In this document: one piece after another, positions 53,706 through 64,000 of the stretch
How positions within the stretch are numbered: position 1 is the stretch's first letter
How the letters are laid out: the number at the start of each line of letters is the position of its first letter
NCBI GenBank assembly: GCA_012845835.1
Contig: JABAKD010000025.1
Location: 1,949,001 to 2,013,000 of the forward strand
DNA: 64,000 nucleotides
Direction: 5' to 3'
Origin: Undaria pinnatifida
Taxonomy: Eukaryota; Sar; Phaeophyceae; Laminariales; Alariaceae
Made by a program: the position numbers and the translations under genes
The notes under the pieces: model-generated
The model's database searches: none
Seen by the model: only the letters and a program-made list of their open reading frames with translations
Told to the model about the DNA's origin: nothing

Positions 53706-54089
53706 TGTTTTCGACTATGGCGAGTAGGAAAATGGGCCTAAAAAACGTTCAACTACGGTCAATGGGACAAAAGGTGCTTAGAACAAAGAAATGCCTACAG
53801 CAATTTAGAACCCCCCCCCCCCAAAAAAAAAAACGCCTGCGGCGAAAAAAATACCCACGTTAATTTTCGCTGCGGCAGGGAAGAAATGGCGGAACAAAAA
53901 TGTTGCGCGCCCCAAAATCGACTGTTGTTGCGCTCCAACCAGCCTCGTGGCGACTGTTGCGCAAAACGTTTTTTTGACTCAAATGTTGCGCGCGCGCGCA
54001 CCAGCGCAACACCTTTTTAATGCCTGCCTGGTGCCTAAAACAACGTTCCACAGGAAGATGCCATGTGCACTCTAAAGTTCTAAAGGTGC
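53706..54089. other. low-complexity intergenic
   Basis: C- and A-runs at about 53811-53833 and GTTGCGC-rich sequence near 53900-54015. No gene seen. Confidence 0.4.
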
Positions 54090-54725
54090 GCCTGCGGAAA
54101 CATGCTAAAAATCGAGGTGATGGAGACTCTGCCGTACGGGTGTGCGACTTGGACTCTCGGCCAGGAGCACTTCGATGAGCTCCGAACGGCAGGCCACAGC
54201 CTTCTTCTGCGGATCTTTGGCTTCCAGCGCCGAGAACGCACAGACCACCTCATGTCGTACGCCAATGCTCTCAAGAAGAAAAGGCACAACGTGAGAGCGT
54301 TGAGACGACCATCTGCAAACGACCACCCTCCTCTTTGCGGGGGTCGTACAACGAACGAAAAATACGCGGCTGACCCGTATGATCACGTGATGTTCGGGAC
54401 GATGGCTGGCGAGGAGAACCCGGGACAAGGCCGACCAGAAAATAACTGGGCTCATTGTCTAGCAGACGACACCCCAGGGCATTCCAAGCCGCCGAGGGGT
54501 CCATGGATGATAACTCCCCTTTGCTGTTTGGAGTAGAGACGGTGCTATGGCCGAGGGCGGCTCGTAAAGAAGAGTGGGGAATGGTACCGGGGGGTCGTCG
54601 ACGCGGCGGGCCGCTTCATGACGAGATGGCACAGTGGCAAGGCGGAGAAGAGCTGGCTACGCCACGCAGCAGAGGACGCCAAGAGCAGCGACAAGGGGTA
54701 ACCGGGCGGGCGGGGGGAGGGGGGG
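54090..54725 (+). mobile_element. LINE 3' end (RT C-terminus), frameshifted
   Basis: The frame 54102-54536 reads VMETLPYGCATWTLGQEHFD, RIFGFQRRERTDHLMSYANA and HVMFGTMAGEENPGQGRPEN, the region after the RT core of LINE elements. It then shifts frame: SPLLFGVETVLWPRAARKE continues from about 54500. The A/G-rich end near 54680-54700 is probably the element end. It is a different LINE family from the fragments at 4.6 and 21.7 kb. Confidence 0.7.
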
Positions 54726-55074
54726 GGGGGCAGCCATACTGATACTACAGCTGTCGACGAATGCAGAAACGAAATGGTAGATCGCGTGGCAAGGTGCCGG
54801 TCCGACTAATTAAAGTGGAACGTGTGACACTACTATCTCATTATACCTTGCACTGGCGAATAGGCTAGGGAGCGTCCTTGGCACGACGAATCATGCACCT
54901 TCACCGTAAAGTCCCCGTTGCGCCGCGTGCGGTTAATGCGCCGAATGCGCGCACGAGAACAGAGGGAGGAGTATGAAGATAAAGCAGAGAGCACAGAGTA
55001 GATAGAGGGCCGAATCTCTTTGCTCGCATCCATTTCCGTTTCCTTTCCCCCCGTCCACCACGACACTCCCCTCC

Positions 55075-55725
55075 CCCGCCGCCCCACCAAAAATCACCCC
55101 CCCCCCCCCCCCACAAACACACACGCACACCCTCACCCTCCCCCGCCGCTCCACCTAAAATATAAACCTGCCAAAATAACAAACACTACCCTAAGGTGAT
55201 ATCATCTCTTTACCTTTCGAGCCATCCATGCGGTAGCTCGAATTCATCAATATGGTCTTCAACTTCAAATTAACCTCCCCCCCGCCCCCTCCTTCCCCGC
55301 GACCCTCACCATCGCCTAGACCTAGAACCATGCGTACAGTAATCTCCTATACTTTTATGCCACCTGAAAATGTTGGAAAACCCCCCCCCCCGCCCCTAAG
55401 AACCCCGCCCTCCCCTCACCGGTTATGCGACTTGCAGGTTATACATGATAAACGGATGCATTCATTCCACGGCTGCCAAGCTTTGTCCCCCTCAAACACG
55501 GGTTTATTTAGTTTCCGTGTACACGGATTGATTAATATCACCCTGTTGACCCTGGTACAAGCTACACTATAGTTCTAAGGGGAGTCGCCGACCTATCGCA
55601 TCCTTAATGAGGAAACACACGCAGTGATAAGCGCGTTCGGAATGTCACGAGAACAGCTTGCGAAAAACAAGATATGAGTGTGACGAAAGCTTCGTTCTCA
55701 CAGCTGGATATTGTGTTTCATTTTT
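55075..55725 (+). repeat. family E composite copy
   Basis: A C-rich unit (AACAAACACTACC, GATATCATCTCTTTACCTTT) is followed by a single diverged foldback arm from about 55445 to CTCACAGCTGGATATTG. Confidence 0.65.
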
Positions 55726-56014
55726 TTGTACAACGTACGGTAGTAGTGTTTATATCTACTTCTTCAACTAGTTAGTCATAGTGCACATATGTATATAGTC
55801 TTCACAGTACCCGGTAGACACGTCGGTCCTCGGACTGCATACCTACACAAGTACGTGCATAGAGTTGTTGACGCCCCCGCGTCAATTTGGATTTGGGCTC
55901 ACGTATTAACATTGGGTGTAAGCACCGTTTCTCCGGGCGATCGTCACCCGCTGCACTTTGCACGTGCTACGGCTACAGTTCAGATAATCTTCTTTTTGCC
56001 TTTTTGAAATCCCC

Positions 56015-56230
56015 TTAATAGTTTGCGTAGCTCGGTTTCGACATGCGCCGCGAGATTAATATTGCACGCTGCCCTGCGCTATTTATTGCAGCCGCATACG
56101 CGTAGTCTAGGTTGAATTCGCCAGGAATGAACATGCAGGCTACACCCATACTACAAAGAAATACCAGATCGTGCACAGTGCGGTCTACGCTCTCCAAGTA
56201 CCTACCATCAGTCAGAACGGAGGCAAAACA
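56015..56230 (-). CDS. orphan C-terminal exon-like fragment
   Basis: After TTGTAG a 71-codon frame reads CFASVLTDGRYLESVDRTVH, then VACMFIPGEFNLDYAYAAAI and RAILISRRMSK, and stops at 56015. It is balanced and protein-like with a hydrophobic core. I do not recognise the family. A last exon of an unseen gene or a transposon remnant are both possible; no upstream exon was identified. Confidence 0.35.
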   Translation of the reverse strand, partial: CFASVLTDGRYLESVDRTVHDLVFLCSMGVACMFIPGEFNLDYAYAAAINSAGQRAILISRRMSKPSYANY

Positions 56231-56339
56231 CTACAACACAGAGGTAGCATACGGTAACAGCGCGCACAATTTCGTCCCCCCTAGGCTACTGTGCTCAGGA
56301 TCCCACACGGAACGACCCCCTTGCCGAGTAAACCGAAAG

Positions 56340-56605
56340 CGCTACGATGGTTGGGACGCATGCTACGATGGTTGGGACGGGGCTCCTCAACCCAAAATCG
56401 TCGTTTTTTTTCATGTTAGGACATTTTTTTTGCCTGATTCTTCTAGTTGTCTACCTAGGCCATGGGATTTTTCGTTCGGAAGCAGGGTTTTGTTTTGCTC
56501 CGACGAATCAGTTTTTCGGAGAAATCTTGAGCCCCGAAATTCAGGAACCTCAAGAAACAAAACAACAATGGTTTGGTGCACCTCTGTTTTAGCAGGCGTC
56601 ATTTC
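56340..56605 (+). repeat. family I dispersed repeat
   Basis: ATGGTTGGGACGGGGCTCCT, CCTAGGCCATGGGATTTTTC, then AATTCAGGAACCTCAAGAA. It aligns with 58.18-58.38 kb in the order of its landmarks. Confidence 0.55.
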
Positions 56606-56639
56606 CATAAATGAAATGTGGGGGCCACCGCCCGTCCCA

Positions 56640-58130
56640 TAATCGATCGTTGCTGCTTCGCTTTTGCTGAGTGTTTGTTAGGAATGTTTCCTTCGCTTTA
56701 AGGTGTACGATGGGATGCCTTGCACCAAAATATCGTGTTTCATGCAAGGCCGAGCAAGTATGCCTTAAACAGGTTGTCTATAACTAGAGTGTGCGTTTTT
56801 CTAAGCTTGAGATAATAAAGTCCACCATATATTCTTGCCAGATAACGCTTAAGAACCGGGGTGTACACCTGGCGATAAATCTAAAAAGCAAAAAAAATAC
56901 GGGTTGACGCATGGTGCAGTGGAGATGTGCAAGTGCACTTCATTTGTTTCTGAGGGCGGTCACTTAAGAAGCTCATGAGTACCTCACCCAGACACTGACT
57001 TATTAGTCTAATGAAATAACTTGCAAATGCAAGTTGATGAAAACACGCTCATGGTGTAGAGGTAGTACGAGAACCTTAACAGTATGGCTGAGGGGTCCCG
57101 TCATTTTCGAAAAATGCTTTGGTATAAAAGTGCCACCTCTATGGTAGCACGCGGGTCGGTTGTGAAAAAGGAAACCACGAAACATCGCCACGCCTGAGGA
57201 GCCCAGAAGCTCTTTAGAACGACTCTGTAGAGAGCACCAATGTAAAGTGACCTGTGGAAAACCACCCTTCAACAAAAAAATACTTTCATGGCAGGCTCTG
57301 CGTTGGCAGCATATAATTGTCGACCTTACCTTCAACCCATGCTCAATGAGATCACAACTCGACTTCCAATTCCCTGAGTCAATCTTCATTGGATTACACT
57401 ATTATACTGTATCGAGTCATTTTCCGTGAATGGAGGAGGGAGTGGAACGTGCCGGGTGACTAGGAGTGATAATCAGTGTCGTTCTAACCCCTCCAACGAA
57501 TGAAGCTAGTGGTACAGGACCGACATCCTCATTTACTGATCCTGCCAGACAAGTTATCATCTCCAATTCGTACCGATATCACTTGTTCATTGAAACGCGC
57601 ACTCGAGTTTCGACGACAATCCTACGGGGCATATTCTAGAGCATCCTTGTCATGAGGCTCCGCTTTAGGATTTTGCCGTCATCACGCACGCCTTTTCGAT
57701 CTTCCCCGTAACCCGTCCTGAACGAGAGTCGGTCTATTCATATAGATGTTCCGTTGCCTGTACAGAATATCTAACTCCCTTGCGGCAATCGAGACTGTAA
57801 CGTTAGAAACTTAGACTATGTTGTACGATAACATGTTTTAGATTACGCGTGATTACTTTATCCCCGCCCCCCTCCACTAAAACATGGCAACGGCGTAATA
57901 CCGAGACATCGTGTTTTCAGTGCTCGAAAACGAGCAATCCTACTCCTAAATGCTCTCGCTTGTTCATCGAAATACAAGCGGTTTGGCAGTATCCCTTACA
58001 GGTGGCAAGCTAGACCACCCGTTACCCCCTACATGCTGTGAGCTTTTTTAGCCGTCTTTGTGCTTTTAGACGCGTGCTACGATAGATGTGTATTAACAAT
58101 AGCACGTTTTCGCTGAATGTTTTGTGAATG
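56640..58130. other. intergenic, no gene seen
   Basis: Two pol III A-box-like strings (TGGTGCAGTGG at 56916, TGGTGTAGAGGTAG at 57053) without matching B boxes. Otherwise shadow frames. Confidence 0.4.
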
Positions 58131-58179
58131 TTTTGTGAATGCAAACGTTAGTGTAGACATGCCTCTCGTGGCTCTCTCT

Positions 58180-58380
58180 TCACTTCAACCCGAAATCGTA
58201 GGAATTTCATTATTATTTTTTTTTAAAATAGTTTTCGTTGCGTACCTAGACCATGGTATTGTTAATTCTTCATCTGCTCCAAAAGCATTTAAGGTTTCCC
58301 TCAACTCATTTTTTGAGTGGAGGTGTACAGAGCTCCTCAAGAGACGAGGGCCAGAAAAAATCGATGCATATCTACTGTAG
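58180..58380 (+). repeat. family I dispersed repeat
   Basis: CAACCCGAAATCGTAGGAAT, GCGTACCTAGACCATGGTAT and GGAGGTGTACAGAGCTCCTC match the copy at 56.4 kb. Confidence 0.55.
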
Positions 58381-58631
58381 CGTACGTGTTCACCAATCAT
58401 TGCACACTGACTACCCTGCCGCCCACCCTCATCGAGATCTCGTCTCGTCCCCCTGACCCCACCTATCTAGATCCCATTCACAGAACGAAATGTTGCGCAT
58501 GCTTCCGCCAACAGAGGATTGCTACGCTTATACACTGTACGAGAACATGTACGATTACGCTTGATAACCCCCCCCCCCCCAACGCGACAGCAGATGAAAA
58601 AGTCAACTTTGGAGGCATAACACATGGACAT

Positions 58632-58698
58632 GATGATGATGATGATGACGATGATGATGGTGGTGATGACGATGATGATGATGATGATGATGATGAAA
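58632..58698. repeat. (GAT)n trinucleotide repeat
   Basis: About 20 GAT/GAC triplets with two GGT interruptions. They encode poly-Asp in the enclosing frame 58317-58832 (+), which has no other sign of being a gene. Confidence 0.9.
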
Positions 58699-59105
58699 GC
58701 ATGACGCGTGTTACGATAGAGGTGAACCAACGATTGTTATTTGTTTCAATTAGCGCTGACATGCAATCGATGGATAAGCTCCCAACAGCCACACTAGGCT
58801 GTGAGCGAGGCACTGCAACACGCAGTGTGTAGAAGATAGTTTAAGATGTCTTTATTATGTCGGCCCGTAAAGGGGTAGACGAATGCAGGGGGAAAGGTGG
58901 AGTGGGTCATGTGGCTCTCCACCGCCCAGGAACAACCGTTCGTAGTCGAATACCTAAACCTTCTTGCATAGTGCCTACTCGTACATAGCCGTGGGACTGC
59001 TCGTGGGTGATACCACGAGACGATCCCTGTAACTTACCTCCGTGACACAACGTATGTAACCGTAACTTATTGTAAGGCTGTTCGTTGAGACAAGCCATAT
59101 CGAAT

Positions 59106-59155
59106 ACCCTCCCTGGCGCTGGATCAACTAACAAGCCTCGATAAAACAAACACCA
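59106..59155 (-). other. copia 3' untranslated region and polypurine tract
   Basis: Between the RNase H stop and CCAGGGAGGG. TGTTGATTGTTGATGGTG follows the stop codon. The LTR boundary is inferred from the purine tract only. Confidence 0.5.
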
Positions 59156-60361
59156 TCAACAATCAACAAATAACTGTATCCCTAACAGAAAATCGCGGTG
59201 TTTCTCAAAACTCTCTTTGCCAATAGCCTTCGTGAGAATGTCCGCACGCTGGTCATCCGTCCGGAGATACTTAACCGACAAGTCTCCCGTCCCCATCAAC
59301 TCGCGCAGAAAATGGTACCGTACATCGATGTGCTTACTGTTAGATGAGATCAATGGGTTTTTGGCCAAGTCTACTGCCCCTTTGTTGTCTTCAAACACTC
59401 CAACACTCGGCGACCCCAGACTGGGCATCAGGAAAACCAACACTCCTCTCACGTAAAGCGCTTCCTTCACCCCGTCGGCCATGGCTACGCACTCCGCCTC
59501 GGTCGTTGATAGGGTGACGCATTTCTGCGTCCTAGAAAACCACGACATAAGTGTACCCCCGCAACAGACAGCCACGCCAGAGACCGAACGCCTATCGTCG
59601 GCCTTGTGGGCGTTGTCCGCGTCCACGTACGTCTCCAAGTCGTAATCCAACTGCACTTCCTCTAGTTTACTGTCCTTCCTGAACGTCAGACCTACGTGAG
59701 CCGTAGAGCTCAGGTACTCGATTATCTTCATAGCCGCCTTAACATGTACCACGTTAGGGTCATGAGAAAACCTTGCAACCGCCCGTACTGCGTTCGCGAT
59801 GTCCGGCCTCGTCTGATTCGCAATCCACATCAGACTCCCCACCATTTCGCGGTATCTCGCGTCCACCGCAAGGTCCTCATCACGCACGTGTCTGAGGTCC
59901 AACGACGGAGAAGCGGGGATGGGGCAGGTTTTCGTGATTCCAAAACGTTCGACAACATTTCGAATAAACTGGGTCTGTGAAATCTCCAAGGTCCCCTTCT
60001 CACGATCTCTCTTGTACTCGCTACCCATGTACCACGTAACCTCACCAAGATGTTTCGTAGGGAATCTCTTGTTGAGATCCGCCACTACTGAATACGTGAT
60101 TTCCTTGGTGGCCGCGACCTTGATGTTGTCCACGTGGACCACCAACATCGCTGCAACCTCGTTATTCACCATCAGTAAAAACACGCACGGGTCTACCAAG
60201 CACTGCTCAAAACCACACTCAACCAAGGTTGACGACAGTAGCTTATACCACGAGCGACCAATTTGCTTCAGCCCATAAAGAGCTTTGTTGAGTCGGACTA
60301 CCTTACCCGATAACCGCCCACACCCATAGGGCAATCTTGAGAAAATTTCGGGGTCCAACAC
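59156..60361 (-). pseudogene. copia reverse transcriptase and RNase H
   Basis: The 401-codon frame starts inside the RT domain (LDPEIFSRLPYGCGRL, LNKALYGLKQIGRSWYKLL). The usual YVDD box reads HVDN, so the second catalytic Asp is replaced by Asn. RNase H follows, with TYVDADNAHKADDRRS, STTEAECVAMADGVKEAL and KHIDVRYHFLRE, ending near QLFVDC. The first RT Asp (LDVDQAF) lies just upstream in another frame, across a T-run at about 60367-60372. Confidence 0.9.
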
Positions 60362-61494
60362 TGACTGAAAAAAGCCTGGTCAACGTCCAAGTGCCTCAAG
60401 TCCCAGTCAAGTTTGCATGCCATTGCTGCAACGATGCGGTTAGACGTGGTTGATGCAGTAGGGGCAAACGTATCAAATTAGTCAACTCCCTCTACCTGAC
60501 TTTAGCCCTTAGCTACCAAGTTCGCCTTAGCTCTATCGATCATGCCATGCTCGTCGCCCTTCCACTTCAAGAGCCACTTTGATTCCACAATATTGCTACC
60601 CGCCGGAACTTCGGAAATCTCAGTGAAAGTGTCAGCGGCCTCTAGTCCATCAAATTCCGCGTGCATGGCCTCTACCCAAACGCCAGAGTGAATTGAAGAA
60701 CGCGCCGCGGAGTAAGACGTCGGTTCCGGTTCCGCCTCCTTGAGGAGGCCAACCGGCAACCGAGTAGGTTCACCGCCTGTGTCTTGCGCCGCCAGTAGCG
60801 CATGGAACATGCGGCCTCCCTCACAGTGTCCGATCGTACTGATCAGCCCCGCTGCCGCTTCCCGGTTGAGCGCTCTGGTCTGCGCTCTCGTGCTTCCCTC
60901 CCGAATCTCTTCACCATCGCCTGGTCCTGACATGTGCGCTCCAAGTTGGCGCGCAGCAGTCCGGACAGCAGTCGGGGTCGGAGCTCCATCGTCAGAAGAG
61001 GACGCATCGTCGTCATCTCGAGATGAAGTGTCGCTTTCGAGCGGTTCGCTGCTGACCGTTGATGAATCGTTCAGCTCCTCACTTTCGGCTTGCGGATCGC
61101 CGCCAGCTTGCGTCATCGGAGACACCGCACGGAGTTGGTGAGGAGTTCCCCTCCCCAACACCGGCAGTGGAGTCGTCGGGGCGGATTCGTAGACGTCCGT
61201 CCCTTCCAGCTCAGGCGCTTTTTGTAGGTCCACGGTCCCTCTCTGCTCCGGCATCTCCGGCAGCGGGGGTGAAGGCGCTCCTGTACTGAGCGTTGCCTCC
61301 CAGGCCACGTCCCTTGTTTCCACCACCTTGTTCGCCCGCGTGAGCATCCGCAAGGAGTCACTTGGGTGGTCGATGCCCGGCCCGAGGTAAAAGCAGCTTT
61401 CGGCCCGGGGGTGCGACTCGATGGGCGTTTCCAGCGATAGTACGTTGGGCGAAGGAACGGGTGCGGTGAAGCAGGTGCGGCAGTTCCGTACCAC
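60362..61494 (-). pseudogene. copia linker and RT N-terminus with stops
   Basis: The frame 61494-60502 continues from the integrase after a shift near 61490 (LETPIESHPRAESCFYLGPG, then an acidic, Ser-rich linker) into SKWLLKWKGDEHGMIDRAKA. Two TAA codons follow in frame (near 60503 and 60472), probably former Tyr codons. DTFAPTASTTSNRIVAAMA and HLDVDQAF then precede a one-base shift into the RT frame. Confidence 0.8.
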
Positions 61495-62543
61495 ATTTCG
61501 TGTGGCGACCGGTTCCCGGGGTTTGCAGTGGTCGCGGTGTGGTTCAGGGCGTCACAAGCCCAGTGCATCGCTTCCGCCCACAGGGATTTAGTCGGCGGTA
61601 GTTGAATGTGAGGAAATATGATGGGCGCTTGGATGCACGTGGCGAGTCCCGCGTTCTGGATGATACCTAGCGCTCTCTCTGCTACAGCGTTCTGCATAGG
61701 GCTATCGGCATTGGTGAATTCCTGCTTGATGCAATACTGTTTGCACACCTCTCCAAACTCACCACGGAAAAACTCCCCCCCGTTGTCAGACGTTACTATC
61801 TCAACTTTCGAGGGTACTCCGTCGGCGCGCGCGTCAGCCAAACACTTCCTGAATGCGTCTCCTGAATCCGATTTATGCTTCAGAAAATACACCCACGCGT
61901 GGCGAGAGTAGTCATCCTTCACAAGCATGACATACCGCGCACCCGTCAGGGAAGATGTTCTCTTAGGTCCGCTGAGGTCAACAAAAACTCTCCCCAATTT
62001 CTCTGTCGCGCGTGATTCAGTGGTGTTAGGGATAGGCTTGCGGTAGCCTTTTGCCATAGAGCATCCCGTACAGGGCTTAAGTTTTCCTACTAATTCTACT
62101 CCGAGAGATTTTGCGGTCTCTCGCAACAGTAGTTCATTCGAGTGACCTTGCACGCAGTGGAAAACGTTGACGTCTACCCTAGTCTGAGTAGACCCGGTAC
62201 TGCCGGGTGCAAGCACGGGAAAAGCAAGGGGAAAATCGCAACCATATTCAACACAAGTCTCGGGAGGGTCGGGGGCTTCAAGGGGGAACGGCACATAGCC
62301 GTCGTCTGGCTCTATCCTGTAAGCGAACACGGAGTAACTGGATCCATTACCTTCAAACCTCAACCTCCCATTGAAAAGAGAAATGCACAAGCCTTTCCCC
62401 TCAGTCGTAAATGCTACTCCCTGCTTGCGTGCAGCCATCAGCGAAAACAAGTTGAATGCGATTTCCGGCACGTAGGCCACACCCAATAGCTTGACAGTCA
62501 GATCCCTTGGGAATGCAACAGTCAGCGTTCGGTACCCTACCAC
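61113..62543 (-). pseudogene. copia integrase region
   Basis: A zinc-binding HHCC motif (HCVQGHSNELL .. CTGC) precedes the integrase core. Its catalytic triad is visible: VFVDLSGP (Asp), VTSDNGGEF (Asp), NAVAERALGIIQ (Glu). The upstream part, with VGYRTLTVAFPRDLTVKLLG, is the end of the protease. After HEMWYGTAAP the frame shifts, and the remaining residues of this frame are out of register. Confidence 0.88.
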
Positions 62544-62750
62544 GTCGATCAGATGGTTGTCACCGATTCTAACCTAGTCATCGCACAGTCTTACATCGCA
62601 AGTTGAATGCGATTTCCGGCACGTAGGCCACACCCAACAGCTTGACAGTCAGATCCCCTGGGAATGCAACAGTCAGCGTTCGGTACCCTACCACGTCGAT
62701 CAGGTGGTTGTCACCGATTCTAACCTAGTCATCGCACAGTCTTACATCGC
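62449..62750. repeat. 151-bp tandem duplication inside the copia protease
   Basis: The block from AGTTGAATGCGATTTCCGG to CAGTCTTACATCGC is present twice (62449-62599 and 62600-62750) with about four differences. As 151 is not a multiple of three it breaks the frame. Both copies carry the same TAG (minus strand), so the stop came first. Confidence 0.92.
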
Positions 62751-62759
62751 TCAAAAGGT

Positions 62760-63156
62760 CAGCTGAATGGGTCATGTGAAAGGATGCCCAACTGTCCGCT
62801 ATCCACTTCTCACCGATGCAATCACTACGTTCCTCATTACACGAGTCATCGTTAGTACCAAGCATGCACTTTGCAGGACAACACACAGTATCACCGCCGT
62901 CGTTCTAGCCTTGCGCACCTCCGCCTGATGTCTCCTCTGGTGCAGGGGGGATGCGAGCCTTGCACTGGGACCAGGTGTGCCCGGGTTCCAAGCAACGAAT
63001 GCGTTTTCCCTTCACTTTGTCGAACGCTGAGGGGGGGTTCTGTGTGGGGGCTTGGGGGTTACTGCTACTGCTACCTTGACTGTTCTTGCTTGGTGTGTCA
63101 CTTGCACCTGTCTGCTTACCGTTACTTCCATGCCTAGCTTTGCCTGCACGACCACC
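62760..63156 (-). pseudogene. copia zinc knuckle and protease start
   Basis: After the TGA at 63157 the same frame goes on through a Gly/Ser-rich stretch to KRIRCLEPGHTWSQC, a nucleocapsid knuckle lacking its first Cys, then a TAG at 62905. It then reads KWIADSWASFHMTHSADLL, the protease active-site region, with Trp where DSGA elements have Gly. Confidence 0.75.
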
Positions 63157-64000
63157 TCAAGCAGCTCCATTCGAAAATAGAGCCTGGCCCACGTCCTTAC
63201 CCTTCGTCGTGGAAAGGCGCAAGTACCGCTGTCGGATGATGCTCTCGATCTCCGCTCGAGTGACATCCTCACGGTACAAGATAGTGCGTTCCTCTATTTC
63301 GTAGTCTGACGTGAGGGTCATGATGATCTTGCGGTTGACGTCTGCTACCGAGTTGACCACGCCTAGCGACGCGAGCACTTCAACAATCTTGTCTATCCAA
63401 CCAAAGTACTTCATGGGCTCTTCTCCCTTCTCCATTTTTGCGGAGTCGAACGCTACCGACCACTTGACCTGTTCAGCCATGGTCTTAGGCATGAACCAAT
63501 CACACAACATTCTCCAGCCAGCACTAGGCGATTTTGTTGCGAACAATCTACCAAGCAGATCACGGTTCACAACGCTCTCTGTCAGGCAAGTCCAAGCTAC
63601 TCTAGCTGTCTCAACATGTTCCTCACTGAACCCCTGCGAGAGAAAGTATTGAGTGTTCTTCGTAACGTCGCCTATCATCATATCATGATCTACGAGAAAC
63701 GCCGACATGCACCCAACCATGGAAGTATACACCTCGAAGTGCTCCTTCCGCAATGGAAAGTCTTCCGACTTTCCACTGAATTTAGGAACCGACTGCTTCA
63801 AACTCCCAAATTCGCGAGAACCAACGTCAGCCCCATGACTATCTACGCTGCTACTCGCACCACTCCTTGGCAGGTCTATTGCCGCGCCAAGACCTGGAAA
63901 ACTCCCACTGGAGCTGACTCCCCTTACTTCCCCTGCACTGGTAGCGGTTCCGACCCGCTCACCAGTAACACCAGACGCAACCTCACTAACCGCAGCAGTT
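63157..64000 (-). pseudogene. copia gag, truncated by the window edge
   Basis: Open from the window edge to a TGA at 63157. The Ser/Gly-rich N-terminal part leads to VPKFSGKSEDFPLRKEHFEV, then LFATKSPSAGWRMLCDWF and EIESIIRQRYLRL, the helical gag (UBN2/retrotran-gag type) of Ty1/copia elements. Met at 63801 is internal; the true start lies beyond 64000. The TGA probably arose from CGA. Confidence 0.85.

Larger units (their letters stand above)
58840..64000 (-). mobile_element. defective Ty1/copia LTR retrotransposon, left end outside the window
   Basis: On the minus strand the order is gag, zinc knuckle, protease, integrase, reverse transcriptase, RNase H, the Ty1/copia order. After the RNase H stop (59156) a polypurine tract CCAGGGAGGG ends at 59107, so the 3' LTR should begin near 59106. 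It holds a polyadenylation-type AATAAAGAC near 58850. The 5' LTR and primer site lie beyond 64000, so LTR identity and age cannot be judged. At least four in-frame stops, a 151-bp tandem duplication and two frameshifts make it non-functional. Confidence 0.9.

Noticed and set aside
58317-58832. 171-codon plus-strand frame with poly-Asp
   Set aside because: Length comes from the GAT repeat; the rest has no domain and overlaps a dispersed repeat.
60740-61289. Plus-strand Ser/Ala-rich frames inside the copia element
   Set aside because: Antisense shadows of the acidic linker between integrase and RT.

Overview
The window is nuclear DNA of a eukaryote with intron-rich genes, most probably a brown alga (an Ectocarpus-like stramenopile). 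The grounds are: multi-exon genes with GT-AG introns of about 0.2-3 kb or more; dense interspersed and tandem repeats; degenerate LINE ends whose reading frames resemble those I associate with Ectocarpus; a Ty1/copia element; and TTAGGG-type interstitial telomere repeats. No bacterial operon, rRNA, CRISPR array or intact tRNA gene is visible. The organism assignment is inference.

Layout. Positions 1-930 hold a possible divergent promoter and a weak minus-strand exon. Positions 1032-7498 (+) hold a five-exon RsuA/RluB-family rRNA pseudouridine synthase; its introns carry LINE and repeat debris and a decayed copy of the end of exon 4. From 7.5 to 19.2 kb there is no convincing gene: the stretch is tandem arrays (23-bp, 10-bp, 54-bp, pentanucleotide) and dispersed repeats. 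From 28.1 down to 19.2 kb (-) I assemble a seven-exon gene whose splice phases agree at every junction. It encodes a coiled-coil, UIM and PUB-domain protein, a likely ubiquitin/p97 adaptor. Two further in-phase exons at 36.7-37.9 kb may be its 5' part. Its introns hold a pogo-like DNA element, LINE ends and minisatellites.

From 28.2 to 36.7 kb the DNA is almost entirely repeats: a hAT-like MITE, a long foldback element, tandem C-rich units and tRNA-derived SINEs. From 38 to 49.8 kb there are more dispersed elements and a few orphan coding fragments. Positions 49849-51378 (-) are an intronless 509-residue ankyrin-repeat protein. From 51.4 to 58.8 kb there are a hAT transposase remnant, a LINE 3' end, an orphan exon-like fragment and repeats. 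The right edge (about 58.84-64 kb, -) is a defective Ty1/copia retrotransposon running out of the window.

The three main genes do not form an obvious pathway: RNA modification, ubiquitin-linked adaptor, protein-binding scaffold. The most unexpected signal is a short odd palindrome, TACCNGGTA, found at 23 or more non-coding places where about one is expected by chance; its flanks are unrelated. Exon coordinates were read by eye from splice consensus and phase. Repeat boundaries are approximate.
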